Source of the DNA: a bacterium
GTDB taxonomy: Bacteria > SZUA-79 > Acidulodesulfobacterales > Acidulodesulfobacteraceae
Length of the DNA stretch: 64,000 nt
Assembly: GCA_021798875.1 (NCBI GenBank)
Contig: JAJZBN010000007.1
Location: 1-64,000, forward strand
Direction of reading: 5' to 3'
Part shown: positions 28,126 through 37,900 of the stretch, piece after piece
How the letters are laid out: every line of letters starts with the position of its first letter
Numbering within the stretch: the first letter of the stretch is position 1
Notes under the pieces: generated by a model
Database searches by the model: none
Seen by the model: the letters and a program-made list of their open reading frames with translations, nothing else
What the model was told of the DNA's origin: nothing
Position numbers and translations under genes: made by a program

Positions 28126-29673
28126 TTATTCAAGAGTAATAGAAGGGGAGCCGTTTTTGTCTTTTGCGCTTTTTGAACCCTTAAGCAGGAAAATAACGGG
28201 TATAGACACGGCAAAACATACCGCCATAAATATAAACGCCAAATTAAACGCAATCATTGTAGATTGCTTAGTAACCATACCGTTAATTAGTGCAAGTACT
28301 TTTTTTACCGGAGGGTAAAATATGAACGAATGCGTAATTTGCGCCGCCCTCCTTAAAGACAGCATGGTCTGTGTATTATCGCTTACATTTTGAACAAGCA
28401 CGGAATGCGCCATCTGTGTATTATTATCTATCATCGTCGCCAGTATAGCGATACCTATAGAACCGGCAACCTGTCTTATTAAGTTAAACAAACCGGCGCC
28501 GTCTATTTTATATTTATTTTCAAGCGTGATTAAAGAAGACGTCATCAAGGAAACTATAATCAATCCAAAGCCGAGACCCTGCGTAAACTGAGGCCAAAAT
28601 ACGTCCCAGAAACCCATATTAAGACTCATGGAACCTATTTGAATAGAGGAAATAATAGATAAAATGAACCCTATAAAAACTAAAATTTTTGGGCCTACTT
28701 TATTAAACAGCCTGCCTGCAAGCGGCATGCTTATAACCATTGCAAGACCCCTCGACATTATGGCAATGCCTGCATCGTATGCGGAATACCCCATTATTTT
28801 CTGCAAAAACATAGGCAGAAGAAACAGGCTCCCGAAAATTCCGAGGCTGAATACCATAGACAAAAAAGAATTGGCGGATAAATTGATATCTTTTAAAACT
28901 TTAATGTTAACCGCTGGATTTTCCACAATAAGTTCCGTTATAACGAAAAGCACCGAAGCAACTGCCGATATAATTGTTAGATTCACTATATAGCTTGAAG
29001 AAAACCAGTTTTTATACTGACCGTCCGTTAAAACAATCTGCATCGCTCCGAGTCCTACGGTTAAAAAAATTATCCCGAGCCAATCGACGTTTCCTTTTAT
29101 CCTCTTCATCAAAGGATGATCTTCTATTATTAAATAAATAAGTATAATGTTCAAAAGCCCTATAGGAAGATTAACGTAAAATACCCACGGCCAGGAATAG
29201 TTAGTTACTATCCAGCCGCCGATATAAGGACCGATTGCGGGGCCTAAAACTATCGCAAGGCTGAATATCGCCATAGCCTTGCCCTGTTCTTTTTTTTCAA
29301 AATTTTCGGCAAGATAAGTCTGGGACAGAGGTATAAGCGCCCCGCCTCCTACGCCCTGAAGCAGGCGGAAAAGTATTATGGAGTCTAAATTCCAGGAAAG
29401 TCCGCATAATGCGGAACTTACGGTAAATAAAAAAACGGAAGATATGTAATAATTTTTTCTGCCGAAACGCGAACTAAAAAAACTCACTAAAGGCATTAAA
29501 ATAACGCCCGAAAGCATATAGCCGGTAACGACCCACGTAACCTGCTCTATAGAGGCGTCCATTGCGCCCTGAATATATGGCAGGGCGACATTTACTACGC
29601 TCATATCCATACTGTAAAGCGTAGTGCTTGGAATAACCGCTAAAACTATCAGCCATTTATTTTTTAAATCCAT
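28126..29673 (-). CDS. emrB: EmrB/QacA-type drug efflux transporter (MFS, DHA2)
   Basis: A 515-residue inner-membrane antiporter with the roughly 14 helices of the DHA2 family. Typical motifs are TTLYSMDMSVVNVALPYIQG in helix 1 and RLLQGVGGGALIPLSQ in helix 4, with WPWVFYVNLPIG. It would pump toxic compounds with proton exchange through the EmrA adaptor and the TolC-like channel encoded upstream. It is the last gene of the operon. The 47-bp gap to emrA contains a half-copy of the dispersed palindrome, and the ribosome site is weak. Confidence 0.88.
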   Translation of the reverse strand: MDLKNKWLIVLAVIPSTTLYSMDMSVVNVALPYIQGAMDASIEQVTWVVTGYMLSGVILMPLVSFFSSRFGRKNYYISSVFLFTVSSALCGLSWNLDSIILFRLLQGVGGGALIPLSQTYLAENFEKKEQGKAMAIFSLAIVLGPAIGPYIGGWIVTNYSWPWVFYVNLPIGLLNIILIYLIIEDHPLMKRIKGNVDWLGIIFLTVGLGAMQIVLTDGQYKNWFSSSYIVNLTIISAVASVLFVITELIVENPAVNIKVLKDINLSANSFLSMVFSLGIFGSLFLLPMFLQKIMGYSAYDAGIAIMSRGLAMVISMPLAGRLFNKVGPKILVFIGFILSIISSIQIGSMSLNMGFWDVFWPQFTQGLGFGLIIVSLMTSSLITLENKYKIDGAGLFNLIRQVAGSIGIAILATMIDNNTQMAHSVLVQNVSDNTQTMLSLRRAAQITHSFIFYPPVKKVLALINGMVTKQSTMIAFNLAFIFMAVCFAVSIPVIFLLKGSKSAKDKNGSPSITLE

Positions 29674-29684
29674 GATAATCCATA

Positions 29685-29709
29685 GGAAAAGGTGTCAGAT
29701 TAATTTTCT
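29685..29709. repeat. Half-copy of the dispersed palindromic element
   Basis: One arm only (GGAAAAGGTGTCAGATTAAT then TTTC), lying between emrA and emrB inside the efflux operon. Confidence 0.75.
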
Positions 29710-29720
29710 CGCATTAAAGT

Positions 29721-30875
29721 TTATTTTTCTATTTTTACGAAAGGTTCTACCGATAACCCTGGATACAGGGGGGTCTTGGAATAAAACTTTTTGTTTAAAT
29801 TAATCTTGACCGGAACCCTCTGCACTACTTTTATATAGTTTCCCGTTGCATTTTCCGGCGGAAGAAGACTAAAAACCGAACCGGTACCGGATTGAAAACT
29901 CGAAACCTTTCCGTGAAAAATTACGCCAGGGTATGCATCGACGGTTATAATAACCGGTGCGCCTACTTTTATATTATCGACGTCCGATTCTTTAAAATTA
30001 GCCACTATCCAAACTTTATGAAGATTGACTACATTCAGGTAAGGAATGCCCGGCATAACGTAACTTCCGACGTTTACGTTCTTTTTCGTCACGTATCCGC
30101 TGCAGGGCGCATAAACTACGGTTCTGTGAAGATTAATCTTTGCTATTTTATATGCGGCGCGCGCCGTCTTTGCATAGAAAGCCCTTGATTTCAAAGCCGT
30201 TCTTAATTCCGCTATGCTTGCGTCGATCTGTGTCAGGTTAGCTTCATCTGCTCCGACTTTCGCTGCAGCCATTCTGTATTTTGTAGCCATTTCATCGAAC
30301 ATAAGTTTTGAAGCGGCCTTTCCTTCATAGAGATTTCTGTATCTTATATAATTCTGCCGGTCTAATTTTTCTAAAGCCTCGTCGGCTTCAAGCTGATATG
30401 TCGCTTTCGACAAAGCGCTGTTCTGGACTAAGATAGACATAGATATCTGCTTAATCTGCTTTTTACTTCCTTTAAAACCGGCAAGAGCCCTGTTTACGTC
30501 CTGAATGTAATCGGACTGGTCTATTTTAAAGAGCGGCTGTCCTTTTTTTACAAACTGATTTTCTTTTACGTATACTTTTACGACTTTACCTTTAACCTGA
30601 GGAGCAACAGGCACTATAGCACTGCTCCCGTCCACGAAAGCGTCGCTTGTCGTAACATGGGTGAATGAAAATTCGATATTATGAAGCTCAAAAATAGTAC
30701 CGATAACTAAAACTGCGATTATTGCTATTAAAACGTATTTCTTTTTAATTCTGTTTTTTTTGCCGCTGCCGCTTACATTTCCGTTGCCGTTGCCGTTATT
30801 GCCGGCATTTTTATCGGCGGCGGCTTTATCTGCGCTACCGTTATTTACGGCACCTTCATTTGATTTATTTTCCAT
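29721..30875 (-). CDS. emrA: EmrA/HlyD-type membrane fusion protein
   Basis: A 384-residue adaptor. A low-complexity Asn/Gly/Ala tail (1-40) precedes one membrane helix (about 47-63). Then come a lipoyl/barrel-sandwich half (VAPQVKGKVVKVYVKENQFVKKGQPLF), a long helical hairpin, the second half (VYAPCSGYVTKKNVNVGSYV) and a beta-barrel. It would bridge EmrB to the outer-membrane channel. A GGGAGGA ribosome site precedes the ATG. The start overlaps the tolC-like gene by 11 bp. Confidence 0.88.
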   Translation of the reverse strand: MENKSNEGAVNNGSADKAAADKNAGNNGNGNGNVSGSGKKNRIKKKYVLIAIIAVLVIGTIFELHNIEFSFTHVTTSDAFVDGSSAIVPVAPQVKGKVVKVYVKENQFVKKGQPLFKIDQSDYIQDVNRALAGFKGSKKQIKQISMSILVQNSALSKATYQLEADEALEKLDRQNYIRYRNLYEGKAASKLMFDEMATKYRMAAAKVGADEANLTQIDASIAELRTALKSRAFYAKTARAAYKIAKINLHRTVVYAPCSGYVTKKNVNVGSYVMPGIPYLNVVNLHKVWIVANFKESDVDNIKVGAPVIITVDAYPGVIFHGKVSSFQSGTGSVFSLLPPENATGNYIKVVQRVPVKINLNKKFYSKTPLYPGLSVEPFVKIEK

Positions 30876-32316
30876 ATCTATTCCTCCCTATGTCTCTTTG
30901 AAGCTTGGCTAAATATATATCGTATCCGTAAAGCGAATCGTAATAGTTTAATTCCGCATGTTTCAGATAAGTTTCCGCGTCTAAAACTTCGGTTGACGTG
31001 GTAGTTTCCTGTATATACTGCAAATTTGTAATTTTAAGATTCTCTTCAGCCTGCCTTACCGACAATTTTGCGGCTTTAATATTTTTAAAAGCCGTCCGAA
31101 GATTTAATAAATCGCTTTTAACCTCCAGCCTGACATCGTTTATGTAAGATTTTAGGCCGTATTTTAATGCCGTCTTTTCATGCTTTTCTTTCTGGTAATT
31201 ATCCGACGTCTTAAACCAGTTAAACAGGGTCCATGTAGCGCTTAAACCTATTATCTTATTTTCCTGGTTATTAAACGCATTATTTTCCGCAAGCCAGTTT
31301 TGACCGGACTGAGAATATGCGGCAAAAGCCGCAACATGAGGATAATACCTGCTCTCGGCAATCTTTTCTTTAAGCGTTTGCTGTTTAATTTTAAATCTGA
31401 ATATTTTTAATCCCGGTCTGTGCCTTAAGGCATAAACAAAAAGAGAGCTTAGCCGGTATCTTTTAAAATTAACGTAACGTATATTTTTAAAGACGTCTTT
31501 TGCGTTAATGTTTTGATTGAGGACGGTGTTAAAATTAGACACTGCGATATTTAACGCCGATTTAGAAGACGTCTTATACTGCACGGCGTCCGCAAGGGCG
31601 ACTTCGGATTTCAGCAGATCGTTATAGGGAATTACGCCTTGCCTGTAAAGGAGTTTTGCCTGCATCTCGTGGGATTTTAAAGATTTTACCTGTTCGTCCG
31701 CCACTTTTAACTGTTCCTGCGCCCTTAAAACGTTAAAATAAGCCAATTTTACGCCTTCTATAACGTTTAAAACCGCTTCCTGCTTCTGTACCTTCGATAT
31801 ATTAATCCCTATTTTCGCAAGCTCCCTTTTATCCAGTAGCGCAAAGCCGGTAAAAATCGGCTGGGTTATTTCGAGGCTCCAGTTAAAATTGGTATCGGAA
31901 TTCATGTATATTCGCGGAGGAAAATACATGTATCCGCTTTTTGCGCCGGAGCCGGTAAACGTCGGAATTGGGACGTGCGACGTCTGAAGATAAGGCTGAT
32001 ATTCCATTCTCGTCGCATTGTAATTAAAAGAAACTTTAGGCAGTATACCTGCCGTAGCCGCGTTAAAATTTGCCTGCGCCGCTTTAACCCTTTGAACCGC
32101 GCTTTTTATTAAATCGTTATTTTTCAGCGCCTGCCTTACTGCCCTGTTCACGGTATATACGCCATTTTGAGCCGCTTGCCGCCCCATACTTATGCCGGCG
32201 TTATATTTATGCTTATTTTTTTTGTTTGTTTGAGCATAAACGTTTATCGGCGATACAATGCTTATTATATAAAAAATAATTAATAAAAAAACCGGCTCAA
32301 TTATATTTTTTTTCAT
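30865..32316 (-). CDS. TolC-family outer-membrane efflux channel
   Basis: A 483-residue exported protein with an N-terminal signal segment (FLLIIFYIISIVSPINVYAQ) and two OEP repeats of long alpha-helices and short beta strands (RAVRQALKNNDLIKSAVQRVKAAQ, GIVPYNDLLKSEVALADA-like). It forms the outer-membrane duct of the tripartite pump. It lies between arsR (34 bp) and emrA (overlap). Confidence 0.88.
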   Translation of the reverse strand: MKKNIIEPVFLLIIFYIISIVSPINVYAQTNKKNKHKYNAGISMGRQAAQNGVYTVNRAVRQALKNNDLIKSAVQRVKAAQANFNAATAGILPKVSFNYNATRMEYQPYLQTSHVPIPTFTGSGAKSGYMYFPPRIYMNSDTNFNWSLEITQPIFTGFALLDKRELAKIGINISKVQKQEAVLNVIEGVKLAYFNVLRAQEQLKVADEQVKSLKSHEMQAKLLYRQGVIPYNDLLKSEVALADAVQYKTSSKSALNIAVSNFNTVLNQNINAKDVFKNIRYVNFKRYRLSSLFVYALRHRPGLKIFRFKIKQQTLKEKIAESRYYPHVAAFAAYSQSGQNWLAENNAFNNQENKIIGLSATWTLFNWFKTSDNYQKEKHEKTALKYGLKSYINDVRLEVKSDLLNLRTAFKNIKAAKLSVRQAEENLKITNLQYIQETTTSTEVLDAETYLKHAELNYYDSLYGYDIYLAKLQRDIGRNRYGK

Positions 32317-32350
32317 TTTATTTTACCGCCTAATTATAATTCCATTTTGT

Positions 32351-32701
32351 TTACTTCTCGGCGGATGCTTTTTTGATTAGCGGAATCAAGTTTTTTAAAA
32401 CTTCGTGTTCGCCGTTAAGGCTGTAATTCATCCATGTGCCTTTTCTTCTCGTTTGAACGAGACCGGACTTTCTTAGTATGCCGAGATGAAAAGAAAGGTT
32501 CGGCTGCGATATTTTAAAAATTTCCTGAAATTTACAGACGCACATTTCTCCGTTATCTATTAGCAGGCTTATAATTTCAAGCCTTACCTTATCCGATAAA
32601 GCGTAAAAAATATCTCTAAGTCCGTCTATAGATATATCTTTAGATATATCTATAGACTCGACGTCTTCTGCGCTTTCTAATATTTTTAACGTTGTTTTCA
32701 T
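32351..32701 (-). CDS. ArsR-family transcriptional regulator
   Basis: A 116-residue winged-helix repressor. The DNA-recognition region is ISQPNLSFHLGILRKSGLV. The helix before it reads GEMCVCKFQEI, with a CxC pair where ArsR proteins bind As(III), Sb(III) or other soft metals, so a metal or metalloid signal is likely. It stands between the Cys-rich protein gene and the efflux genes. An ArsR rather than a TetR or MarR regulator controlling an EmrAB pump is unusual. The two palindromes at 33206-33246 are its probable operator. Confidence 0.88.
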   Translation of the reverse strand: MKTTLKILESAEDVESIDISKDISIDGLRDIFYALSDKVRLEIISLLIDNGEMCVCKFQEIFKISQPNLSFHLGILRKSGLVQTRRKGTWMNYSLNGEHEVLKNLIPLIKKASAEK

Positions 32702-32790
32702 AGCTTGCTTTACTTGAATTTTTCTTTGTTTAAATCTTTTATGTTATGTGAATTAAAATTTATATATTTATCTGCCGGAAACATCTATCA

Positions 32791-33141
32791 TCAGCAGCAG
32801 CAAGAACCTTTTTTCTGGTTTTTTGCCGCTTTTTCCATAGCCTGTTTTATTTCTTCCTTGTCGATATCGCCTTCTATTTCTACGGAAAGGCTTCCAAAAT
32901 CTCCTTCTTTTAAAGAAATAGATTTTATTCTGGCTTTCTGCGAATCGCTAAGACAGTCGCATTTTCCGGTATTACAATTTTCTATGCTTTTTTCCATATC
33001 GCTCTTCGAAACTTCTTTCGCGTTCAACTCGACAAGCACTCCGTTTTCAAGATTTCTTATATCCACCACCGCTTCTTTCGGAGTAGTTTTTTTAGCTTTT
33101 CCTGACCCGCATCCGCAAGAACCCGTATTATTTCCAGACAT
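32791..33141 (-). CDS. Cysteine-rich small protein, possible metal-binding
   Basis: A 116-residue soluble protein of no family I recognise. Cysteines cluster at the start (SCGCGSG), in the middle (ENCNTGKCDC) and at the very end (GSCCC), the pattern of a soft-metal chaperone or scavenger. The region between is a small mixed alpha/beta segment. A strong AAAGGAGG ribosome site precedes the ATG. It is the first gene behind the promoter and palindromes at 33206-33290, ahead of arsR and the pump, so a role in metal or arsenic handling is inferred from context only. Confidence 0.65.
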   Translation of the reverse strand: MSGNNTGSCGCGSGKAKKTTPKEAVVDIRNLENGVLVELNAKEVSKSDMEKSIENCNTGKCDCLSDSQKARIKSISLKEGDFGSLSVEIEGDIDKEEIKQAMEKAAKNQKKGSCCC

Positions 33142-33205
33142 TCATACCTCCTTTAATTCAATTTAATGAAAATTACAATAATAAATTTTTTTATACAAAA
33201 AATTA

Positions 33206-33246
33206 TTTAATCATGCATGATTAAAACATATACTATCATAGTATAT
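33206..33246. promoter_or_regulatory. Two palindromes, probable ArsR operator
   Basis: A perfect 20-bp palindrome (TTTAATCATG and its complement, 33206-33225) is followed after 2 bp by an odd palindrome with 9-bp arms ATATACTAT/ATAGTATAT (33228-33246). They lie just downstream of the promoter at 33262-33290, where a bound repressor would block the operon. Confidence 0.7.
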
Positions 33247-33261
33247 TCATATTATAGTTTA

Positions 33262-33290
33262 AGTATATAAAAATTTTTTTATATAGTCAA
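33262..33290 (-). promoter_or_regulatory. Promoter of the Cys-rich/arsR/efflux operon
   Basis: On the minus strand TTGACT (33290-33285), a 17-bp spacer and TATACT (33267-33262) give a near-consensus sigma-70 promoter. The predicted start falls about ten bases before the first palindrome. Confidence 0.7.
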
Positions 33291-33325
33291 GCAAAATATA
33301 AAAAAAAATTTATATTTAAAGCTTA

Positions 33326-34237
33326 TCACTTATCTTTAAGAGAAAATTTTTCTATAACCGTACTTAAAAGCACTTTCGACTCGTTGTCGTTATTTTTTGC
33401 TTTATCTAAAATCTCGGTCAAATTATTTTTCAGTTCTACGTTGCTTATACCCGATATAAGTTTTTCCGCTTTTGCCATATCTACCGAAAAAATGTTATCG
33501 GAATCTTTTTCTTCCATTAATTCCTGAAATAATTTTATTAACGGGTTTTCGTTCATTATTTCATTATTTTTTTCTATTAATTTTATTAACGATGAAGACA
33601 TATAAGACGCAATTTCTTCTATATCTTTTTCTTTAAGGCTGTTCAATGCCGCGCGCACCTCGGCAATTGCATGCTCGGGGATAGTTATTTTGCTGATATC
33701 CCTGCCTTCTCCCTGCATGCTCAAAAAAAATTGGATATAGGTTAAATCCAGAGCAAAAACCCTGAAGAAATATTTCGTTTTTTCCTGATTAATATAAAAA
33801 TAATAAGTTAGGCCGAAATACGTCGAAGAAATCAAAAATCTGTTTAAAGTATCTTTAAGCGGCGAAAGATCTAAGCTTTTTATAATTTTTGCTTCGGAAT
33901 TATAATTTGCTTTAATAACCGTAAAAATAGAAATCAAGTTATTAAGGAGTCCGTTAATTTCTATTAAATCGGTTTTTATATCTTCTGTAGATTTGTGTTC
34001 GCTCGACTGCACCCTCAAACCTATAAATATAGCTATAACGGCTGCAAGCACCGCAAGGGAAGAAGTAAGCGAAGCGCTTACTTCGCCGCGCGCCTCCCAT
34101 AAATTAGGATGCTTATAATTCAAGAACAAAAGAATTAAAGACAGGATTACCGAAAATAAACTTATTACTACTACGAATATTCCCAACTGCCACGCGTCTA
34201 TTTTTTTTAAAAAATTAATTTTTCTCATTATTTTCAT
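33326..34237 (-). CDS. Uncharacterised two-helix membrane protein
   Basis: About 303 residues from an ATG at 34237; a TTG-started extension to 34285 is possible. Near the N-terminus are two membrane helices (LGIFVVVISLFSVILSLILL and SSLAVLAAVIAIFIGL) with a short loop. A long cytoplasmic, helical, Lys/Glu-rich domain with possible coiled coil follows. I do not recognise a family. It is read in the same direction as the efflux operon but upstream of its promoter, so it is probably separate. Two-helix anchors with a helical tail are seen in some phage-defence effectors and sensors, but nothing specific supports that here. Confidence 0.55.
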   Translation of the reverse strand: MKIMRKINFLKKIDAWQLGIFVVVISLFSVILSLILLFLNYKHPNLWEARGEVSASLTSSLAVLAAVIAIFIGLRVQSSEHKSTEDIKTDLIEINGLLNNLISIFTVIKANYNSEAKIIKSLDLSPLKDTLNRFLISSTYFGLTYYFYINQEKTKYFFRVFALDLTYIQFFLSMQGEGRDISKITIPEHAIAEVRAALNSLKEKDIEEIASYMSSSLIKLIEKNNEIMNENPLIKLFQELMEEKDSDNIFSVDMAKAEKLISGISNVELKNNLTEILDKAKNNDNESKVLLSTVIEKFSLKDK

Positions 34238-34344
34238 ACTATTTTTTAATCGAATTTTATATTGATAATATAATATAATTGCCAAATAAGTTCTGATTTT
34301 ATTATAATTATATCATATAAAAAAAATTTTATATTTGATTTTAT

Positions 34345-34352
34345 GCTATAAT
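34345..34352 (+). promoter_or_regulatory. Extended -10 promoter of the 139-aa gene
   Basis: TGCTATAAT is a full extended -10 element, about 100 bp before the ATG at 34451. No clear -35 is seen, as expected for extended -10 promoters. Confidence 0.5.
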
Positions 34353-34450
34353 TTTTAATGTGAAAACATAACGGAATTATAATTATTTAAAAAATTAACG
34401 CCTTATTAAATATTCTAAATACTGTAGAAAAATAAAAAGGAGAGAGAATT

Positions 34451-34870
34451 ATGCCTTATAAAGCAGATACCGTAGCTTTTTCCGGTCTTTTGCAGTGGGA
34501 GGACGTGGAAAAACTCATAGAAGACGTTAAAAACTCCGGCTCGAAATGGCATTACGTCTATACCCAGACGGACGACGATAAGGGCGAAATGGATGCAAAA
34601 GCTTCGGCGGAATTTTTAAAGGAAAGAATGGACGAAATAAAAAATCTGGATAAGATTTGCGGATGGTTTTACGTCCACACGAAAGACGAGCCGTCTATAA
34701 TAAAAATTTATCATCCGAAAATGTCCGGCGGCGGCTGTTCTTTAACGACGCCCCCGCCATGGATTATCGTTTCCAAGGAAAAACCGGAAGATATAGCCGA
34801 CCTGGAATCTTACAAACCAGTAATAAAACCGGCGAAAAAAGGCCTGTTTAAACGTATCTTCGTTATTTAA
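34451..34870 (+). CDS. Uncharacterised small protein, 139 aa
   Basis: A soluble protein with a good AGGAGAGAG ribosome site 5-10 bp before the ATG. It has a central segment DKICGWFYVHTKDEPSIIKIYHP, a Gly-rich stretch SGGGCSLTTPPPW and a basic C-terminus (KPAKKGLFKRIFVI). I do not recognise a family. It is convergent with the large restriction-modification gene (71 bp between stops) and divergent from the membrane protein gene. Its codon use matches the chromosome core. Confidence 0.6.
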   Translation: MPYKADTVAFSGLLQWEDVEKLIEDVKNSGSKWHYVYTQTDDDKGEMDAKASAEFLKERMDEIKNLDKICGWFYVHTKDEPSIIKIYHPKMSGGGCSLTTPPPWIIVSKEKPEDIADLESYKPVIKPAKKGLFKRIFVI

Positions 34871-34941
34871 CGGCGACCGCTGACTGTCAGTGCGGCAATA
34901 GTTCCTTAGTTTCACGTTTATTCATTTATACTATTTGCAGC

Positions 34942-37900
34942 TTATACGACGGAAATGAACTCCGCCACTATTTTAAAATCGTTTTCGGATGCGTTTTCCA
35001 ATATTATGTCTTCAAAGTCTTTATTATCCGGAGAAAGAATGATTCTTTTATGCGACCAAAGTCCGTCTTCGCCCGAATATTCCTTTTCGCTGCGGTATCT
35101 TTTTACGGTAAACTTTTGATTCGTTTCGTGGTCGGAAACTAACCTCGATTCCGCAAGAACAACTTTGCCGTCGCGCGAACCTTGCGGCTCAAAACGGAAT
35201 ATGCAGTAACTGCCGTCCGGTATGGTCGGCTCCATCGATTTTCCGACGACTTTCGCTATAAACATATCGGGATATAATTTATGCAAATAATTTAAATTCT
35301 TAACGCTTTTCCAGCCGAGCCGCTCGACGTACTGTTCGCCGCTAAACTTTGAAGCGGCGGCTTCCAAAGAATACACCGGAAGATATTCTACGAATTTCTG
35401 CTCTTCCGGAACGTCGTCGTCGGGAATTACGTCAAACTTTGCAGGGAAATCGATTACGTTAGACTTTACGGCCTTATCGTCATATTTTTCAAGACTTTCA
35501 ACCGCCGATTCGGATTCGACTATTTTATATTTTGAAATTTCTTTTATTATATTTACCGATTTTATGCTAACGTTAATTATTTTTTTAATAAGGTTTACGA
35601 TATATTTGTAATCGTTAATTTCTTCCAAATATATGTTCAGGTCGTTTTTTATAAGGCTGTTTTTATCGATATTTACTTGATACCTGTTCATTATCCATTC
35701 TATAGCCGATCTTCCGTTAACGATATAATCGTAAGATTCTAAAGGTATATTGGATAAAGTTACGAATTCATTGTATATTATCACCGTTTTATCTTTATCC
35801 TTGCCCTTTCTGCCGAATTTCATTTTCTCTATTCGGTAAAGCTCTTTTTCTGGTAAATCTTTTGGATTTTTAGATATTGTTTCGGTAACCGGATACGGTT
35901 CTATATTTTCGTAATGAATATGCAGATTTGCCAATTCCCTGCCGTATTTGCTTATATCTTTAAATTCTGCGATAAACGGAATGCGAGGAAGCATTTTAGT
36001 CAAATCGTTGGCAAACGTTTTTTTATAATCTTCATTATGCAATATGCCGTATATATAATAAAAAATATCCTCTTTATTTATGCTTGCGTCATGGTACTTA
36101 TCCCGTATTTCTTTTAAGAATTCATCCGAAATGTTGTCTTTTTTAGTATATTTAATTTCTTCCTGCAGAGGTTCGGAATGAAATAAACTTTGTTGTGAAT
36201 TATTCGTATCTTCGGTTTTTTCATAGTAGTAAAGTGGAAAGGCTTGACTATTGAATAATATTTGCAAATCTGGAACATTATTTACAATAACAGATGAAAA
36301 AGTTTTATCGCCGATACCGTTTACGCAGATTAATAAATTATCCGAATTTTTATCCGGAAATATTTTAGGCATCTGAGAAATTTCTTCATTTAATTCACGC
36401 GTTCCGTTATAATAAAGCCATTGTTTGCAAAACGGTCTATGAACGGCAGCAACTATATCTTGATTATTAAATTCTAATTTTTTTTGACTTTTCAATCTGT
36501 TTTTAAGTCCTCTTGTCCAGCTAATTTTAGTCGGGTCGTTATTTACGAAACTGTCTATATTTTTGGGTATATTTCCTGCATTGCCGTAGCGGTCAACCTC
36601 GCCGTTATAAAACTCAATCATCGATTTTACGTTATTTTCAAGCTTTTCTTTTGAAAAGTTGTAGCACCATGAATCTCTCTGTGTTTTTAAACCGCCTGAA
36701 TAAATTTTAAATATAGTTTTACTTTCTAAACTTGTTTTATCGCCCATAGGAATAAATTCGGAAAATACGGGATTTCTTTTTTTTATCCAGTCATGGGATT
36801 CGTTGGGAATAATTTCCTGCCATTTTATAGCGGTTATGTCTTTTTTAGAAGAAATATAATTTAATTTTTCGTCAGTTTTTAATTTTTCCGGTATTTCATA
36901 ATAGAATATTTTATTATTTTTTGCTTTATCCGGATTTTTTACAAGCAAAGTTATAGCAACTCCGGTTCCACATTTGTTTCCGAAAACGTTTTCGCCTTCT
37001 TCCGCGTTATAAGCCCTGAAATTTCCTTTAAGGTTAAAACAGTAAACGGACGAAAACTCGTCCAACAGACTCTTGCGGAAACCGTCAAGGGCTTTGCCGT
37101 TAATATAAGAGTTATTGCTTATGTAGCATATTACTCCTTTATCTTTAATTCTGTCCGTCGCCCACCTGAAAGCCCTTATGTATGAATCGTGAAGACTTTG
37201 CTTGAGCTGTGCAGTAGAATTTTTAACGTATGTATTTACTATTTTTTCGTCCAATTTTGGATATTTGTCGGCTTTATTGTCGTCGTTAGCATTGTCCTGC
37301 TTTGCCGAATAAGGCGGATTGCCTATAATAACCCTTATATCTTGCCGCTTCTGTTTTAACGCCCTTTTGCTGTTTCTTTTCAACGGATAAAATGTTTCTT
37401 CGTCTGTGACTGATATAACCATTTGCTTTGCCTGCGACTTATATTCCTCTTCAAGCATCTGAAAAGTATCTGTTAAGACTATACCTGTAAACGGCTCGTA
37501 TTTTCCGGTTATATTTTTATACGTTTCTTCTATATTTATGGCGGCTATATAATATGCCAGAAGCATAATTTCGTTTGCGTGCAGTTCTTTTTTGTATTTA
37601 TTTTCTAATTTATCCGGAGCTATTATGCCGTTATGAAGCAGTCTCGTTATAAAAGTGCCTGTTCCGGTAAAAGGATCAAGTATATGAACGTCTTCGTTTT
37701 CCAATTTTGTTCCGAATTCTTCATTTAATACATGCTCTACGCTGTTTACTATAAAGTCCACTATTTCTACAGGCGTATATACTATTCCGTATTTATCGGA
37801 CGATTTGGGATTTGCGAGAGAAAAGAAATTATCGTAAAGTTCTATTATTACCTTTTGTTTGTCTTCCGGATTTTTAATCGCGCTTACTCTTTTCTCAACC

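Noticed and set aside
34877-34895. Hairpin CCGCTGAC/GTCAGTGCGG between convergent genes as a terminator
   Set aside because: The loop is too short without opening inner pairs and no T run follows.
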